Shown here piece by piece: positions 1 through 5,860 of a DNA stretch of 6,448 nt. Location of the stretch: contig JBDRNZ010000043.1 in the NCBI GenBank assembly GCA_043810515.1, forward strand, positions 1 to 6,448, written 5' to 3'. How positions within the stretch are numbered: position 1 is the stretch's first letter; each line of letters begins with the position of its first letter. The notes under the pieces are model-generated. The model did no database searches, had not been told where the DNA came from, and saw only the letters and a list, made by a program, of their open reading frames with translations. The position numbers were made by a program, and so were the translations under genes. The DNA comes from WJKQ01 sp043810515 (lineage in GTDB: Bacteria > Patescibacteriota > Gracilibacteria > UBA1369 > LOWO2-01-FULL-3).

Positions 1-129
1 ATGTCGCAGTCGCGGCTTATGACAAGTGACGAGTACGCGCGATGGGTTGAGGATTTTATCGGGTGGGGCGATTACACCGAAGCGATGAAAGAACAGATAA
101 GAAACGGTGTTATTGAGATTGGTAAATAA
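1..129 (+). CDS. C-terminal tail of an unidentified protein (probably partial)
   Basis: An open frame runs from the first base to a TAA at 127-129 and encodes 42 residues. It happens to begin with ATG at base 1, and a second in-frame Met follows at residue 7, but with no upstream sequence visible this is more likely the end of a longer gene than a complete small one. The peptide is mixed and soluble-looking, with a helical, aromatic-rich middle (YARWVEDFIGWGDY) and no membrane segment. I do not recognise a family. The promoter proposed for the next gene overlaps its last codons, a compact arrangement like the rest of the window. Confidence 0.5.
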   Translation: MSQSRLMTSDEYARWVEDFIGWGDYTEAMKEQIRNGVIEIGK

Positions 130-141
130 AGGTAGTATAAT
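113..141 (+). promoter_or_regulatory. Sigma70-like promoter of the beta-CASP ribonuclease gene
   Basis: TTGAGA (113-118) and a perfect TATAAT (136-141) are separated by 17 bases, close to the housekeeping sigma consensus. Transcription would start near 148, giving a leader of about 22 bases before the ATG at 170. The -35 box lies inside the last codons of the preceding frame. The leader shows no Shine-Dalgarno sequence. Confidence 0.65.
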
Positions 142-169
142 CTAAAAAAAATAAATTAACCTTCGATAA

Positions 170-1585
170 ATGGAAATTTTGTTCGCGGGAGCCGCAGGCG
201 AGGTAACCGGATCCAAACATCTGATTTCTTTTAACGGTAAAAAAATTCTTTTGGACTGCGGAATGTTTCAGGGACACAGAAAAGAGGAATATGAAAAAAA
301 CAGCAAGTTTTTGTTCGACCCAAAGGAGCTTGACGCGGTCATACTTTCACACGCGCATATAGACCACAGCGGGCTTCTTCCCATTCTCGCAAAAAGCGGG
401 TACAAAGGACCGATTTATTGCACGCACGCCACAAGGGACCTTTCAAATTACATGCTTACCGACAGCGCGTACATACAGGAACGAGAAATTGAATGGTTAA
501 AAAAACATAACAAACTCACAAAAGAAATGCCCGAGGCTCTTTACGGGCTGGATGACGCGGAGAAAATACTGAAGATGTTTTATGCCGTAAATTACGAACA
601 AAGTTTTACTGTCGAGGATGGCGTGGTCGCGTCCTTTTATGACGCCGGCCATATTCTCGGATCAGCGCTTATCCATATGATTTTTTATGATAAAAAAACA
701 AAAAAGCATCTTAAACTTTGTTTTACAGGCGATCTCGGAAGACGCGGTCTGCCGATCTTGAGAGATCCACAGCCGATTCCTTCAACCGATATTCTTATCA
801 GCGAATGTACTTATGGAAACAGACTTCATCCGGCACTTCAGACTATTGAGGAGGATCTTGCCACAGTAATAAATCAGGTCTGCAATGACGGCGGAAATCT
901 TATTATTCCGGCTTTTGCGCTTGAACGCGCGCAGGAAGTCGTTTATTACCTCAACCTTCTTCACAAAAAGAAAAAAATTCCAGAAATACCTATATACGTT
1001 GACAGTCCTCTGGCCGGAAATCTCACCGAGGTTTTCCGCGCGCACATGGAATGTTTCGACAAACGAACCGCTGATGAATTCATACAGCATGGAGAGAATC
1101 CTTTCGGTTTTGGAAAACTTCACTACACTCGCAGTGTCGAGGAATCAAAGGCTTTGAACACAAAAAATGGGCCTATGGTAATAATCTCCGCTTCAGGAAT
1201 GTGCGAACATGGAAGAATTCTCCATCATCTTAAAAATAATATCGAGAATCCGAAAAACGTGGTTCTGATAATCGGATACCAGGCAGAAAATACGCTTGGA
1301 CGAAAGCTTGTCGACGGGCAGAAGCGGGTTAATATTCTCGGGGACATGCATGATGTAAAAGCAAAAGTTTATGTAATGGACGCTTTTTCGGCTCATGCGG
1401 ACAGAAGCGATCTTCTTGATTATATCGACAGAATTGAAGGTTTGAAGAAAATCTTCCTTGTTCACGGCGAACACACTCAGCTTGATGCCTTTTCTCAAGC
1501 TCTTGATGAAAACGGATATAAAGATGTTCATATCCCGTCTCTTGGCGAAAAGGTTGAAATTGATATTGAAACAATTGGCAGCTGA
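170..1585 (+). CDS. Beta-CASP metallo-beta-lactamase-fold ribonuclease (COG1236 / CPSF73-like)
   Basis: A 471-residue cytoplasmic zinc-dependent nuclease of the family that includes CPSF73/Ysh1 and bacterial RNA-processing homologues. All metallo-beta-lactamase motifs are visible: D29 in LLDCGMFQG, HAHIDH at 61-66, H161 in AGHILGS and D188 in FTGDLG. The beta-CASP motifs are also complete: E212 in SECTYG (motif A), H409 in FSAHAD (motif B) and H432 in LVHGE (motif C). The conserved stretch SGMCEHGRILHHL lies at 342-354. The lactamase core is therefore split by the beta-CASP domain at about 210-390, as expected. Length is usual for the compact bacterial and archaeal members, and there is no KH or other RNA-binding extension. 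Retention of every ligand suggests an active RNase; endo- versus exonuclease mode and targets cannot be told from sequence. The gene ends in TGA TGA TAA. A membrane-protein gene follows after 33 bases and may share the transcript. Confidence 0.93.
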   Translation: MEILFAGAAGEVTGSKHLISFNGKKILLDCGMFQGHRKEEYEKNSKFLFDPKELDAVILSHAHIDHSGLLPILAKSGYKGPIYCTHATRDLSNYMLTDSAYIQEREIEWLKKHNKLTKEMPEALYGLDDAEKILKMFYAVNYEQSFTVEDGVVASFYDAGHILGSALIHMIFYDKKTKKHLKLCFTGDLGRRGLPILRDPQPIPSTDILISECTYGNRLHPALQTIEEDLATVINQVCNDGGNLIIPAFALERAQEVVYYLNLLHKKKKIPEIPIYVDSPLAGNLTEVFRAHMECFDKRTADEFIQHGENPFGFGKLHYTRSVEESKALNTKNGPMVIISASGMCEHGRILHHLKNNIENPKNVVLIIGYQAENTLGRKLVDGQKRVNILGDMHDVKAKVYVMDAFSAHADRSDLLDYIDRIEGLKKIFLVHGEHTQLDAFSQALDENGYKDVHIPSLGEKVEIDIETIGS

Positions 1586-1603
1586 TGATAAAACTTAAAT
1601 AAT
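1575..1603 (+). promoter_or_regulatory. Possible weak promoter before the small membrane protein gene
   Basis: TTGGCA (1575-1580) and AATAAT (1598-1603) are spaced by 17 bases, each matching five of six consensus positions. A start near 1610 would leave only about 9 bases before the ATG at 1619, so the transcript would be almost leaderless. The -35 box lies within the last codons of the ribonuclease gene. Chance is a real possibility in AT-rich DNA, and read-through from the upstream promoter is an equally good explanation. Confidence 0.3.
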
Positions 1604-1618
1604 TTAACCTCGTTCACT

Positions 1619-2059
1619 ATGTCTGACCTAAAAACCTCGTTCGAAAAAGAACCAAAATCAAAAAAAATAATTCTGGTTGCAGCTGCGGCCGCCTTCATCT
1701 CGACTCTTCTGCCGTGGTTCTCAATCTCATTTGGCAGTTTTGGAGCCGCCAGCGTAAACGGATGGCACAGTTTTGGTCTTTTTACCGCTTTGTCTTCTCT
1801 TGTTCTGGTTCTTTTGTGGCTTCTTCCAAAAGTTGGCGTAAAATTCACAATGCCTGCCGCGGATGATGTGCTTAACAAGATTTTGTCCGTTATTATGCTT
1901 GCCGGACCTGTTATTTTTATTCTGCAGGACAGTTTTAATTTTTCATTTTTCGGTGTCGGAATTTATATAGCTCTGGCCGCCGGAGTAATTGCGACATATT
2001 TTTCTTTCGCAGGAAAAAAAGGTATGAAGGCTGAAGCTAAAGCTGGGTCGAAAAAGTAA
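1619..2059 (+). CDS. Small four-helix integral membrane protein of unknown function
   Basis: A 146-residue protein that I cannot assign to a named family. It has a charged N-terminal cytoplasmic-type segment (residues 1-16), then four hydrophobic helices at about 17-37, 51-70, 85-103 and 110-131, and a basic tail rich in Lys, Ala and Gly (132-146). Helix 1 ends in an LPWFSISFG stretch, followed by a Gly/Ser/Ala loop with NGWHSFG leading into helix 2. This resembles several small uncharacterised four-helix families with an 'LPW…NGW' type first loop, but that resemblance is only an impression. An even number of helices places both termini on the same side; the positive tail suggests the cytoplasm. 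The start is the only reasonable ATG and has no Shine-Dalgarno sequence. It lies 33 bases after the ribonuclease gene and ends 5 bases from the convergent acyltransferase-like gene. Confidence 0.8.
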   Translation: MSDLKTSFEKEPKSKKIILVAAAAAFISTLLPWFSISFGSFGAASVNGWHSFGLFTALSSLVLVLLWLLPKVGVKFTMPAADDVLNKILSVIMLAGPVIFILQDSFNFSFFGVGIYIALAAGVIATYFSFAGKKGMKAEAKAGSKK

Positions 2060-2064
2060 ATTTT

Positions 2065-2787
2065 TCAGGAAAAAAGCGCATTCAAAGGTATTATCCCGAA
2101 CATGATCATTACGAGGATCATTGCCGGGATTTGTGCCATGTATATTAAAAGTGTGTGTCTTCCCAGAAATGAAAGCGAGTTTAACGGGTTTGTCTTTTTT
2201 GGCTGGAAATCAAATTTTGATCTGAAATTTTTATAAATATTTCCGAAGCTGACGCCAAAGGCAGCTATTCCCATCCATGGAAAAACCGGAAAATAATCGA
2301 GCGACGCAATCGAATCCCCTTTCAGACCGACCGCAAAAAGTATGATTGACGATGTCGGAATTTTGCTGATGAAAAAGCTTATTACAAAAATACCGATTCC
2401 AAACATCAGAGGTAGATATTTTTTGTCGGCCATAAAACTCAACACAAAAATGCTTACGCCGATCAGGTGAAGCATTCCAAATTTTACATATTCGTCCGGC
2501 GCGAAAATGAAGGTAACAAGCGATATTATCATTCCCAGTCCAAAAACCATCAAAGCTCTTTTGAATTGTTTTTTGTAAGATCTGCCAGCGAGCGCGAGTG
2601 AAATTCCCACAAGAAAAAGAAAACTGAATTGCACAAATCGCGCCAGCACAAGCCATCCGCCTTCGCGCATCGCGGACGCAAAAATATTAAAATAATTCAG
2701 AATGAAGAAAAAATGAAATATTATCATTCCGACGAGCGCTGTTCCGCGCCAGATGTCTATTTCGGAAAATCTTTTATGTGACGGCAT
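2065..2787 (-). CDS. HGSNAT/DUF1624-type multi-pass membrane acyltransferase-like protein
   Basis: A 240-residue polytopic membrane protein that matches the heparan-alpha-glucosaminide N-acetyltransferase catalytic-domain family (Pfam PF07786, formerly DUF1624) in its short prokaryotic form. Landmarks in order are IDIWRG (10-15), with a His at 25 in helix 1; FGMLHLIGVS (103-112); DYFPVFPWMG (164-173); and FLGRHTLLIYMAQIP (207-221). About seven hydrophobic helices run from residue 17 to 234. Eukaryotic members transfer acetyl groups from acetyl-CoA across a membrane to glucosamine; the substrate of bacterial members is generally unknown, and an envelope-sugar acetylation role is only a guess. 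The usual YLxHQP-like signature appears here as YMAQIP, with Gln219 where a His is expected from my memory of the family. The start has a weak AAGG at 8 bases' spacing, the best Shine-Dalgarno candidate in the window. It is divergent from the ZIP gene, with overlapping promoters. Confidence 0.82.
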   Translation of the reverse strand: MPSHKRFSEIDIWRGTALVGMIIFHFFFILNYFNIFASAMREGGWLVLARFVQFSFLFLVGISLALAGRSYKKQFKRALMVFGLGMIISLVTFIFAPDEYVKFGMLHLIGVSIFVLSFMADKKYLPLMFGIGIFVISFFISKIPTSSIILFAVGLKGDSIASLDYFPVFPWMGIAAFGVSFGNIYKNFRSKFDFQPKKTNPLNSLSFLGRHTLLIYMAQIPAMILVMIMFGIIPLNALFS

Positions 2788-2797
2788 GGTTAAAACC

Positions 2798-2825
2798 TTG
2801 ATTTAAATTTTCAATACAATAATAT
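2798..2825 (+). promoter_or_regulatory. Candidate promoter of the ZIP transporter gene
   Basis: TTGATT (2798-2803), a 16-base spacer and TAATAT (2820-2825) form a modest sigma70-like promoter, each box matching four of six positions. Transcription would begin near 2832, about 20 bases before the ATG at 2852. Its -10 box overlaps the -10 box of the opposite promoter almost base for base. Confidence 0.35.
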
Positions 2826-2847
2826 GGCATTAATCGTCCTTAATCAA
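2819..2847 (-). promoter_or_regulatory. Candidate promoter of the HGSNAT-like gene
   Basis: On the minus strand TTGATT (2847-2842) is followed after exactly 17 bases by TATTAT (2824-2819), matching four and five of six consensus positions. Transcription would start near 2812 and give a leader of about 24 bases. The -35 box ends only a few bases from the start codon of the divergent ZIP gene. Confidence 0.5.
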
Positions 2848-2851
2848 AATT

Positions 2852-3601
2852 ATGATAAATATCTGGCTTTTTTCTTTGGTAAGCGTGGCTGTAGTAAGTC
2901 TAATTTCACTTGTCGGGGTTCTGACGCTTCCGGTTCGGGCCGAGAGACTGAAAAATATTCTGATCTATATGATAAGTTTTTCCGCCGGTGCTCTTCTTGG
3001 TGATGCTTTTATCCATCTTCTTCCCGAAATCGTAGAGGAAACCGGTTTTACAATTTACGTTTCGCTTTTTGTACTGAGCGGAATTGCCGTTTCATTTATT
3101 ATCGAAAAAATCATACACTGGCGTCATTGTCATCATCCCACCACCGAAAATCATCCGCACCCTTTCGCGTGGATGAATCTTTTCGGGGACGGTGTGCATA
3201 ATCTGATTGACGGATTGATTATCGGCGGCTCGTATCTTGTCAGTGTCCATGTCGGAATAGCCACGACGCTGGCAGTTATTTTGCACGAAATACCTCAGGA
3301 AATCGGGGACTTCGGCGTTTTGCTGCATGGAGGTTTTTCTAGAAAAAAAGCTTTGCTGGTGAATTTCTTGACGGCCCTGACGGCCGTGCTGGGCGTTGTT
3401 ATCGCTTTGCTTGTTGGAATTTATGTTGAAAATATTACGGTATTTCTTATACCGTTTGCGGCAGGCGGTTTCATCTATATCGCGTCCTCGGATCTTATTC
3501 CCGAGCTTCACAAAACCGTAAAAGTAGCGCACTCATTAATACAGTTTTTGCTGTTTGCGTGCGGAATAGCCCTTATGATGCTGCTTCTTTTGAATGAATA
3601 G
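2852..3601 (+). CDS. ZIP-family divalent metal transporter, LIV-1-like
   Basis: A 249-residue inner-membrane protein with eight predicted helices (about 3-26, 36-57, 68-88, 107-128, 135-158, 168-190, 196-213 and 226-247), the standard ZIP topology. The paired metal-site helices are clear: HNLIDGLIIGG (116-126) in helix 4, with H116, N117 and D120, and HEIPQEIGDFG (145-155) in helix 5, with H145, E146, E150 and D153. Supporting polar motifs are HLLPE (55-59) in helix 2 and DLIPELH (214-220) near helix 7. A His-rich loop at 89-104 sits between helices 3 and 4, where ZIP proteins commonly carry one. The helix 5 motif resembles the LIV-1 signature HEXPHEXGD with the second His replaced by Gln. 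ZIP proteins bring Zn, Fe or Mn into the cytoplasm; the substrate here is not decidable. No metal-uptake neighbours or recognisable metal-regulator site are seen. The gene ends 5 bases from the convergent PurD-like gene. Confidence 0.92.
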   Translation: MINIWLFSLVSVAVVSLISLVGVLTLPVRAERLKNILIYMISFSAGALLGDAFIHLLPEIVEETGFTIYVSLFVLSGIAVSFIIEKIIHWRHCHHPTTENHPHPFAWMNLFGDGVHNLIDGLIIGGSYLVSVHVGIATTLAVILHEIPQEIGDFGVLLHGGFSRKKALLVNFLTALTAVLGVVIALLVGIYVENITVFLIPFAAGGFIYIASSDLIPELHKTVKVAHSLIQFLLFACGIALMMLLLLNE

Positions 3602-3606
3602 GCAGA

Positions 3607-4902
3607 TCAAATTTCCCTCAGATATCCCCAGCTGTGAAGTTTGTCGCTGTCTTCAAACCATCTGTCGCCTATATCTTTTCTGTAATACATATTTGGGATG
3701 ATAATATTGCTTATTCTCTGCCTTAGCTGATGCTGGGCCTGTTTCATTGTCATTCCCGATCCCACAATTACAAGCGCGATACCGGCATGACCTGTCATAA
3801 GCCATTCGTCCTTAACCATCTTTACATCTTCTATGTGCACGCCTTCTCTTTTTGGAGTTTTGAAAATAATTACCGCGTCTTTTGAAAATGAATCGAATGT
3901 TTTTTTGTCCTTATACGGAAAAGGTGGTACGACTATTCTGGCCCCGACATGAAATCCTTTTTTGACCTTCAGCTCAAAGTTTTCACCGGCCGCCAGTTTA
4001 TATAAAAATTCTCCAACCGGTGTTATCAGCGAATCCTGCTGAATACTGATTGTCGGAAATCCGAATCTGGCCGTGAATTCAAGCGGATAAATTCCGATTC
4101 CGTTTACAATGCAGTTTATATCAATATATCCGACGTAGCCTTCATTTCTAAGAGTCGGCTCCATTTTTTTAAGCGTCATATTAAAAAGCCGGTTAGGCCC
4201 GCTCCAGAACATGCTTGTCCCCATTTCACCTGTTGCGACTCCGAGGTCGCCGGGAAACAATTTTTTATGTTCGAAGTTTACATTTATGGGATATATGAAT
4301 TCTTTTCCGTTAAAAAAAGCGCCGATTGCTATTTCCACACCCGAAGTCACCTTTTTCTGAAGCTGAAAAACTTTAAGCTCCTCGCTCCACGTATTTCTGT
4401 ACGCGGTCAGGATTCTTATGACATCACTGCCGTTCTCCTCCTGTCCCACAAAAAGAAGTCTTTTTATGTTTTGCGCCTCGCCGCTCGGCTTGAGCACGTA
4501 TTTCCCAGGATTTTCTTTTATGTAATTGATTCCGTCATCAAAATAATGAAAATCTTTGTAAGGGAGAATCGGAATTTTATGACGCTTCATTTCCTCCTGG
4601 CCGAAAGCCCTGTCGTCCTCCAGCATGTCCGTATATGGTGTGCCGCCTATCACAAGTTTTCCGCGTTCCCTCAGAGACTTTGCCTTTTCCCCCTGACCAA
4701 GAACATCATCAAAAACGATCACGTCCGCCCAATCAGTTTCATTTTCCCAGTTGTTCGTTTTTGTCACGAACCCATTCGCAATCTGGCGTTCGGATTTCTG
4801 GTCTATGAAATATTTTACCCTGTGCCCCTCGCGTTTCACCTGCCAGGCTATGTCCCCTATCAGTCCGGCTAAAGAAACAAATAGAAATTTTTTGTGGTCC
4901 AT
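3607..4902 (-). CDS. PurD-like ATP-grasp protein (phosphoribosylamine-glycine ligase homologue, probably divergent function)
   Basis: A 431-residue soluble protein, the usual PurD length, with all PurD domains in order: N-domain (about 1-105, with a TDMLEDDRAFGQEEMKR-type linker at 91-107), ATP-grasp (about 106-300) and C-domain (about 315-425, containing VGARIVVPPFPY, the MTGHAGIALVIVGSGMT segment and RKDIGDRW). ATP-grasp landmarks are K138 in YVLKPSGEAQN, SGVEIAIGAFFNG (187-199), FEHKKLFPGDLG (210-221), ATGEMGT (223-229) and EFTARFG (275-281). Against true PurD, the N-terminal GxGGRE is replaced by SLAGLIGD, the glycine-rich KADGLAAGKG loop is missing, GPNTGGMG reads GVATGEMG, and the Mg-binding Asn of EFNxRFGD is Thr277, with Phe282 for the Asp. 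No purine-synthesis gene is nearby. It is therefore called as an ATP-dependent ligase of unknown substrate; automated annotation would probably say PurD. The start has no Shine-Dalgarno sequence and the N-terminus begins directly with the Rossmann-like strand. Confidence 0.85.
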   Translation of the reverse strand: MDHKKFLFVSLAGLIGDIAWQVKREGHRVKYFIDQKSERQIANGFVTKTNNWENETDWADVIVFDDVLGQGEKAKSLRERGKLVIGGTPYTDMLEDDRAFGQEEMKRHKIPILPYKDFHYFDDGINYIKENPGKYVLKPSGEAQNIKRLLFVGQEENGSDVIRILTAYRNTWSEELKVFQLQKKVTSGVEIAIGAFFNGKEFIYPINVNFEHKKLFPGDLGVATGEMGTSMFWSGPNRLFNMTLKKMEPTLRNEGYVGYIDINCIVNGIGIYPLEFTARFGFPTISIQQDSLITPVGEFLYKLAAGENFELKVKKGFHVGARIVVPPFPYKDKKTFDSFSKDAVIIFKTPKREGVHIEDVKMVKDEWLMTGHAGIALVIVGSGMTMKQAQHQLRQRISNIIIPNMYYRKDIGDRWFEDSDKLHSWGYLREI

Positions 4903-4922
4903 TTTGTTGTTATTTCGAATTT

Positions 4923-4950
4923 TTTATATACCTTCTGTAAGGAAAGTAAA
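4923..4950 (-). promoter_or_regulatory. Candidate promoter of the PurD-like gene
   Basis: On the minus strand TTTACT (4950-4945) and TATAAA (4928-4923) are spaced by 16 bases. An alternative pairing, TTGTTT (4953-4948) with TATATA (4930-4925), has 17. Either puts the transcript start near 4916-4918, about 15 bases before the start codon at 4902. The leader is A-rich and has no Shine-Dalgarno sequence. Confidence 0.4.
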
Positions 4951-4968
4951 CAAAATTCTTTATTTTAC
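4946..4968. repeat. Imperfect palindrome in the divergent regulatory region
   Basis: The 23-base segment has the symmetric form GTAAA-nn-AAA-nnn-TTT-nn-TTTAC, with 16 of 23 positions symmetric. It lies over the -35 boxes of both divergent promoters (PurD-like gene leftward, lipoprotein gene rightward), where an operator could control both. The halves are A/T-rich, so chance symmetry is possible and no regulator is known. Confidence 0.3.
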
Positions 4969-4975
4969 GTATAAT
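4947..4975 (+). promoter_or_regulatory. Promoter of the Gmad2-GerMN lipoprotein gene
   Basis: A perfect -10 TATAAT (4970-4975) follows TAAACA (4947-4952, four of six -35 positions) at the ideal 17-base spacing. The transcript would start near 4982, giving a leader of about 32 very AT-rich bases without a Shine-Dalgarno sequence before the ATG at 5014. The -35 box overlaps that of the opposing PurD-like gene. Confidence 0.55.
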
Positions 4976-5013
4976 ACAGTGCGATAAATGTATTTACTTT
5001 TTAATTTATTATT

Positions 5014-5859
5014 ATGAAGAAATTATCTGCGGTGATGTTATCGGTTCTTGTCCTGGTTTCTGCCGGATGCAAAAGCACGGTAAATAAACCGGCTGATGAT
5101 CTGAATTCATCCGATAGCGATGCGTCAATCAACATTTCTACTCCTGCGGACGGTTCTGAAGTTACAAGTCCTATATTGATAACCGGTGAGGCCACCGGTT
5201 TGTGGTTTTTTGAGGGAAGTTTTTCCGTTTCGCTTGTTGATTCTTCCGGGGAAAAGCTTGCGGATGAAACCGTTATTTATGCTGACAGCGACTGGATGAG
5301 TATGGATTTTGTGCCGTTCCACGGAGAGGTCGTTTATTCAATTACCGATGCCAAAAAAGACGCAAAGCTTATTTTTAATGCAAATAATCCTTCTGACTTG
5401 CCGGAAAATGGAAACACATTCGAAATTCCTGTTGTTCTGACAAATAACAGCGCCGGACCACAGACCGAAACAACATCTTTTTATGTTTATTTTACAAACA
5501 GCCAGAAAAACCCCGATTCTGTTGATTGCAGCAAAGTTTATCCGGTTGTTCGAACAGTTCCGCACACGAGTGCGGTGGCACAGGCGGCTTTGGAGGAATT
5601 GCTGAACGGGCCGACCTCTGCCGAGATGGCTGACGGATATTCGACGACAATAAACGATAATGTGACCCTGAACAGTATAAGTATAGAAAACGGCGTGGCT
5701 TCCGCGGATTTTGATTCCCAGCTTGGATACCAGGTTGGCGGATCATGCAGGGTTGCGGCCATCCGTTCGCAGATAGATCATACATTATTGCAGTTTCCGA
5801 CTGTTGATAATATCGTTGTTTCGATAGACGGAAACAGTGAGGATATTCTTCAGCCGTAA
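5014..5859 (+). CDS. Lipoprotein with Gmad2 and GerMN domains
   Basis: A 281-residue exported protein. Residues 1-18 form a lipoprotein signal peptide (KK, then a hydrophobic core) ending in VSAG|C, with lipidated Cys19; Ser at the -3 position is tolerated but less common than Leu. A polar Ser/Asp linker (20-37) leads into a Gmad2 immunoglobulin-like domain (about 38-142), seen in INISTPADGSEVTSPILITG, the EGSFSVSLVD strand and the FHGEVVYS segment. A GerMN domain follows (about 155-275): the FYVYFTN strand, TSAVAQAALEELLNGPT (185-201), the IENGVASADF hairpin (224-233) and a final RSQIDHTLLQFPTVDNIVVSIDG segment from 251 to 273. C172 and C245 could form a disulfide outside the cytoplasm. GerMN was named from the Bacillus GerM spore protein, but the domain is widespread in non-sporulating bacteria; a role in envelope or peptidoglycan is inferred only. 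The gene ends one base before the convergent methyltransferase gene. Confidence 0.9.
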   Translation: MKKLSAVMLSVLVLVSAGCKSTVNKPADDLNSSDSDASINISTPADGSEVTSPILITGEATGLWFFEGSFSVSLVDSSGEKLADETVIYADSDWMSMDFVPFHGEVVYSITDAKKDAKLIFNANNPSDLPENGNTFEIPVVLTNNSAGPQTETTSFYVYFTNSQKNPDSVDCSKVYPVVRTVPHTSAVAQAALEELLNGPTSAEMADGYSTTINDNVTLNSISIENGVASADFDSQLGYQVGGSCRVAAIRSQIDHTLLQFPTVDNIVVSIDGNSEDILQP

Positions 5860-5860
5860 A

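Noticed and set aside
885..1157. Several 60-145 codon frames inside the ribonuclease, transporter and lipoprotein genes, on both strands
   Set aside because: All lie within genes with intact domain motifs and show no family features or start context of their own.
2050..2066. GAAAAA-GTAAA-TTTTTC hairpin at a convergent junction as a bidirectional terminator
   Set aside because: The stem has a single GC pair and no U-tract follows it on either strand, so it would be too weak for an intrinsic terminator.
4267..4872. A 201-codon open frame on the plus strand opposite the PurD-like gene
   Set aside because: It is wholly antisense to a gene with strong family motifs, its translation has no recognisable domain, and it reads like a shadow frame rich in aromatic and basic residues.
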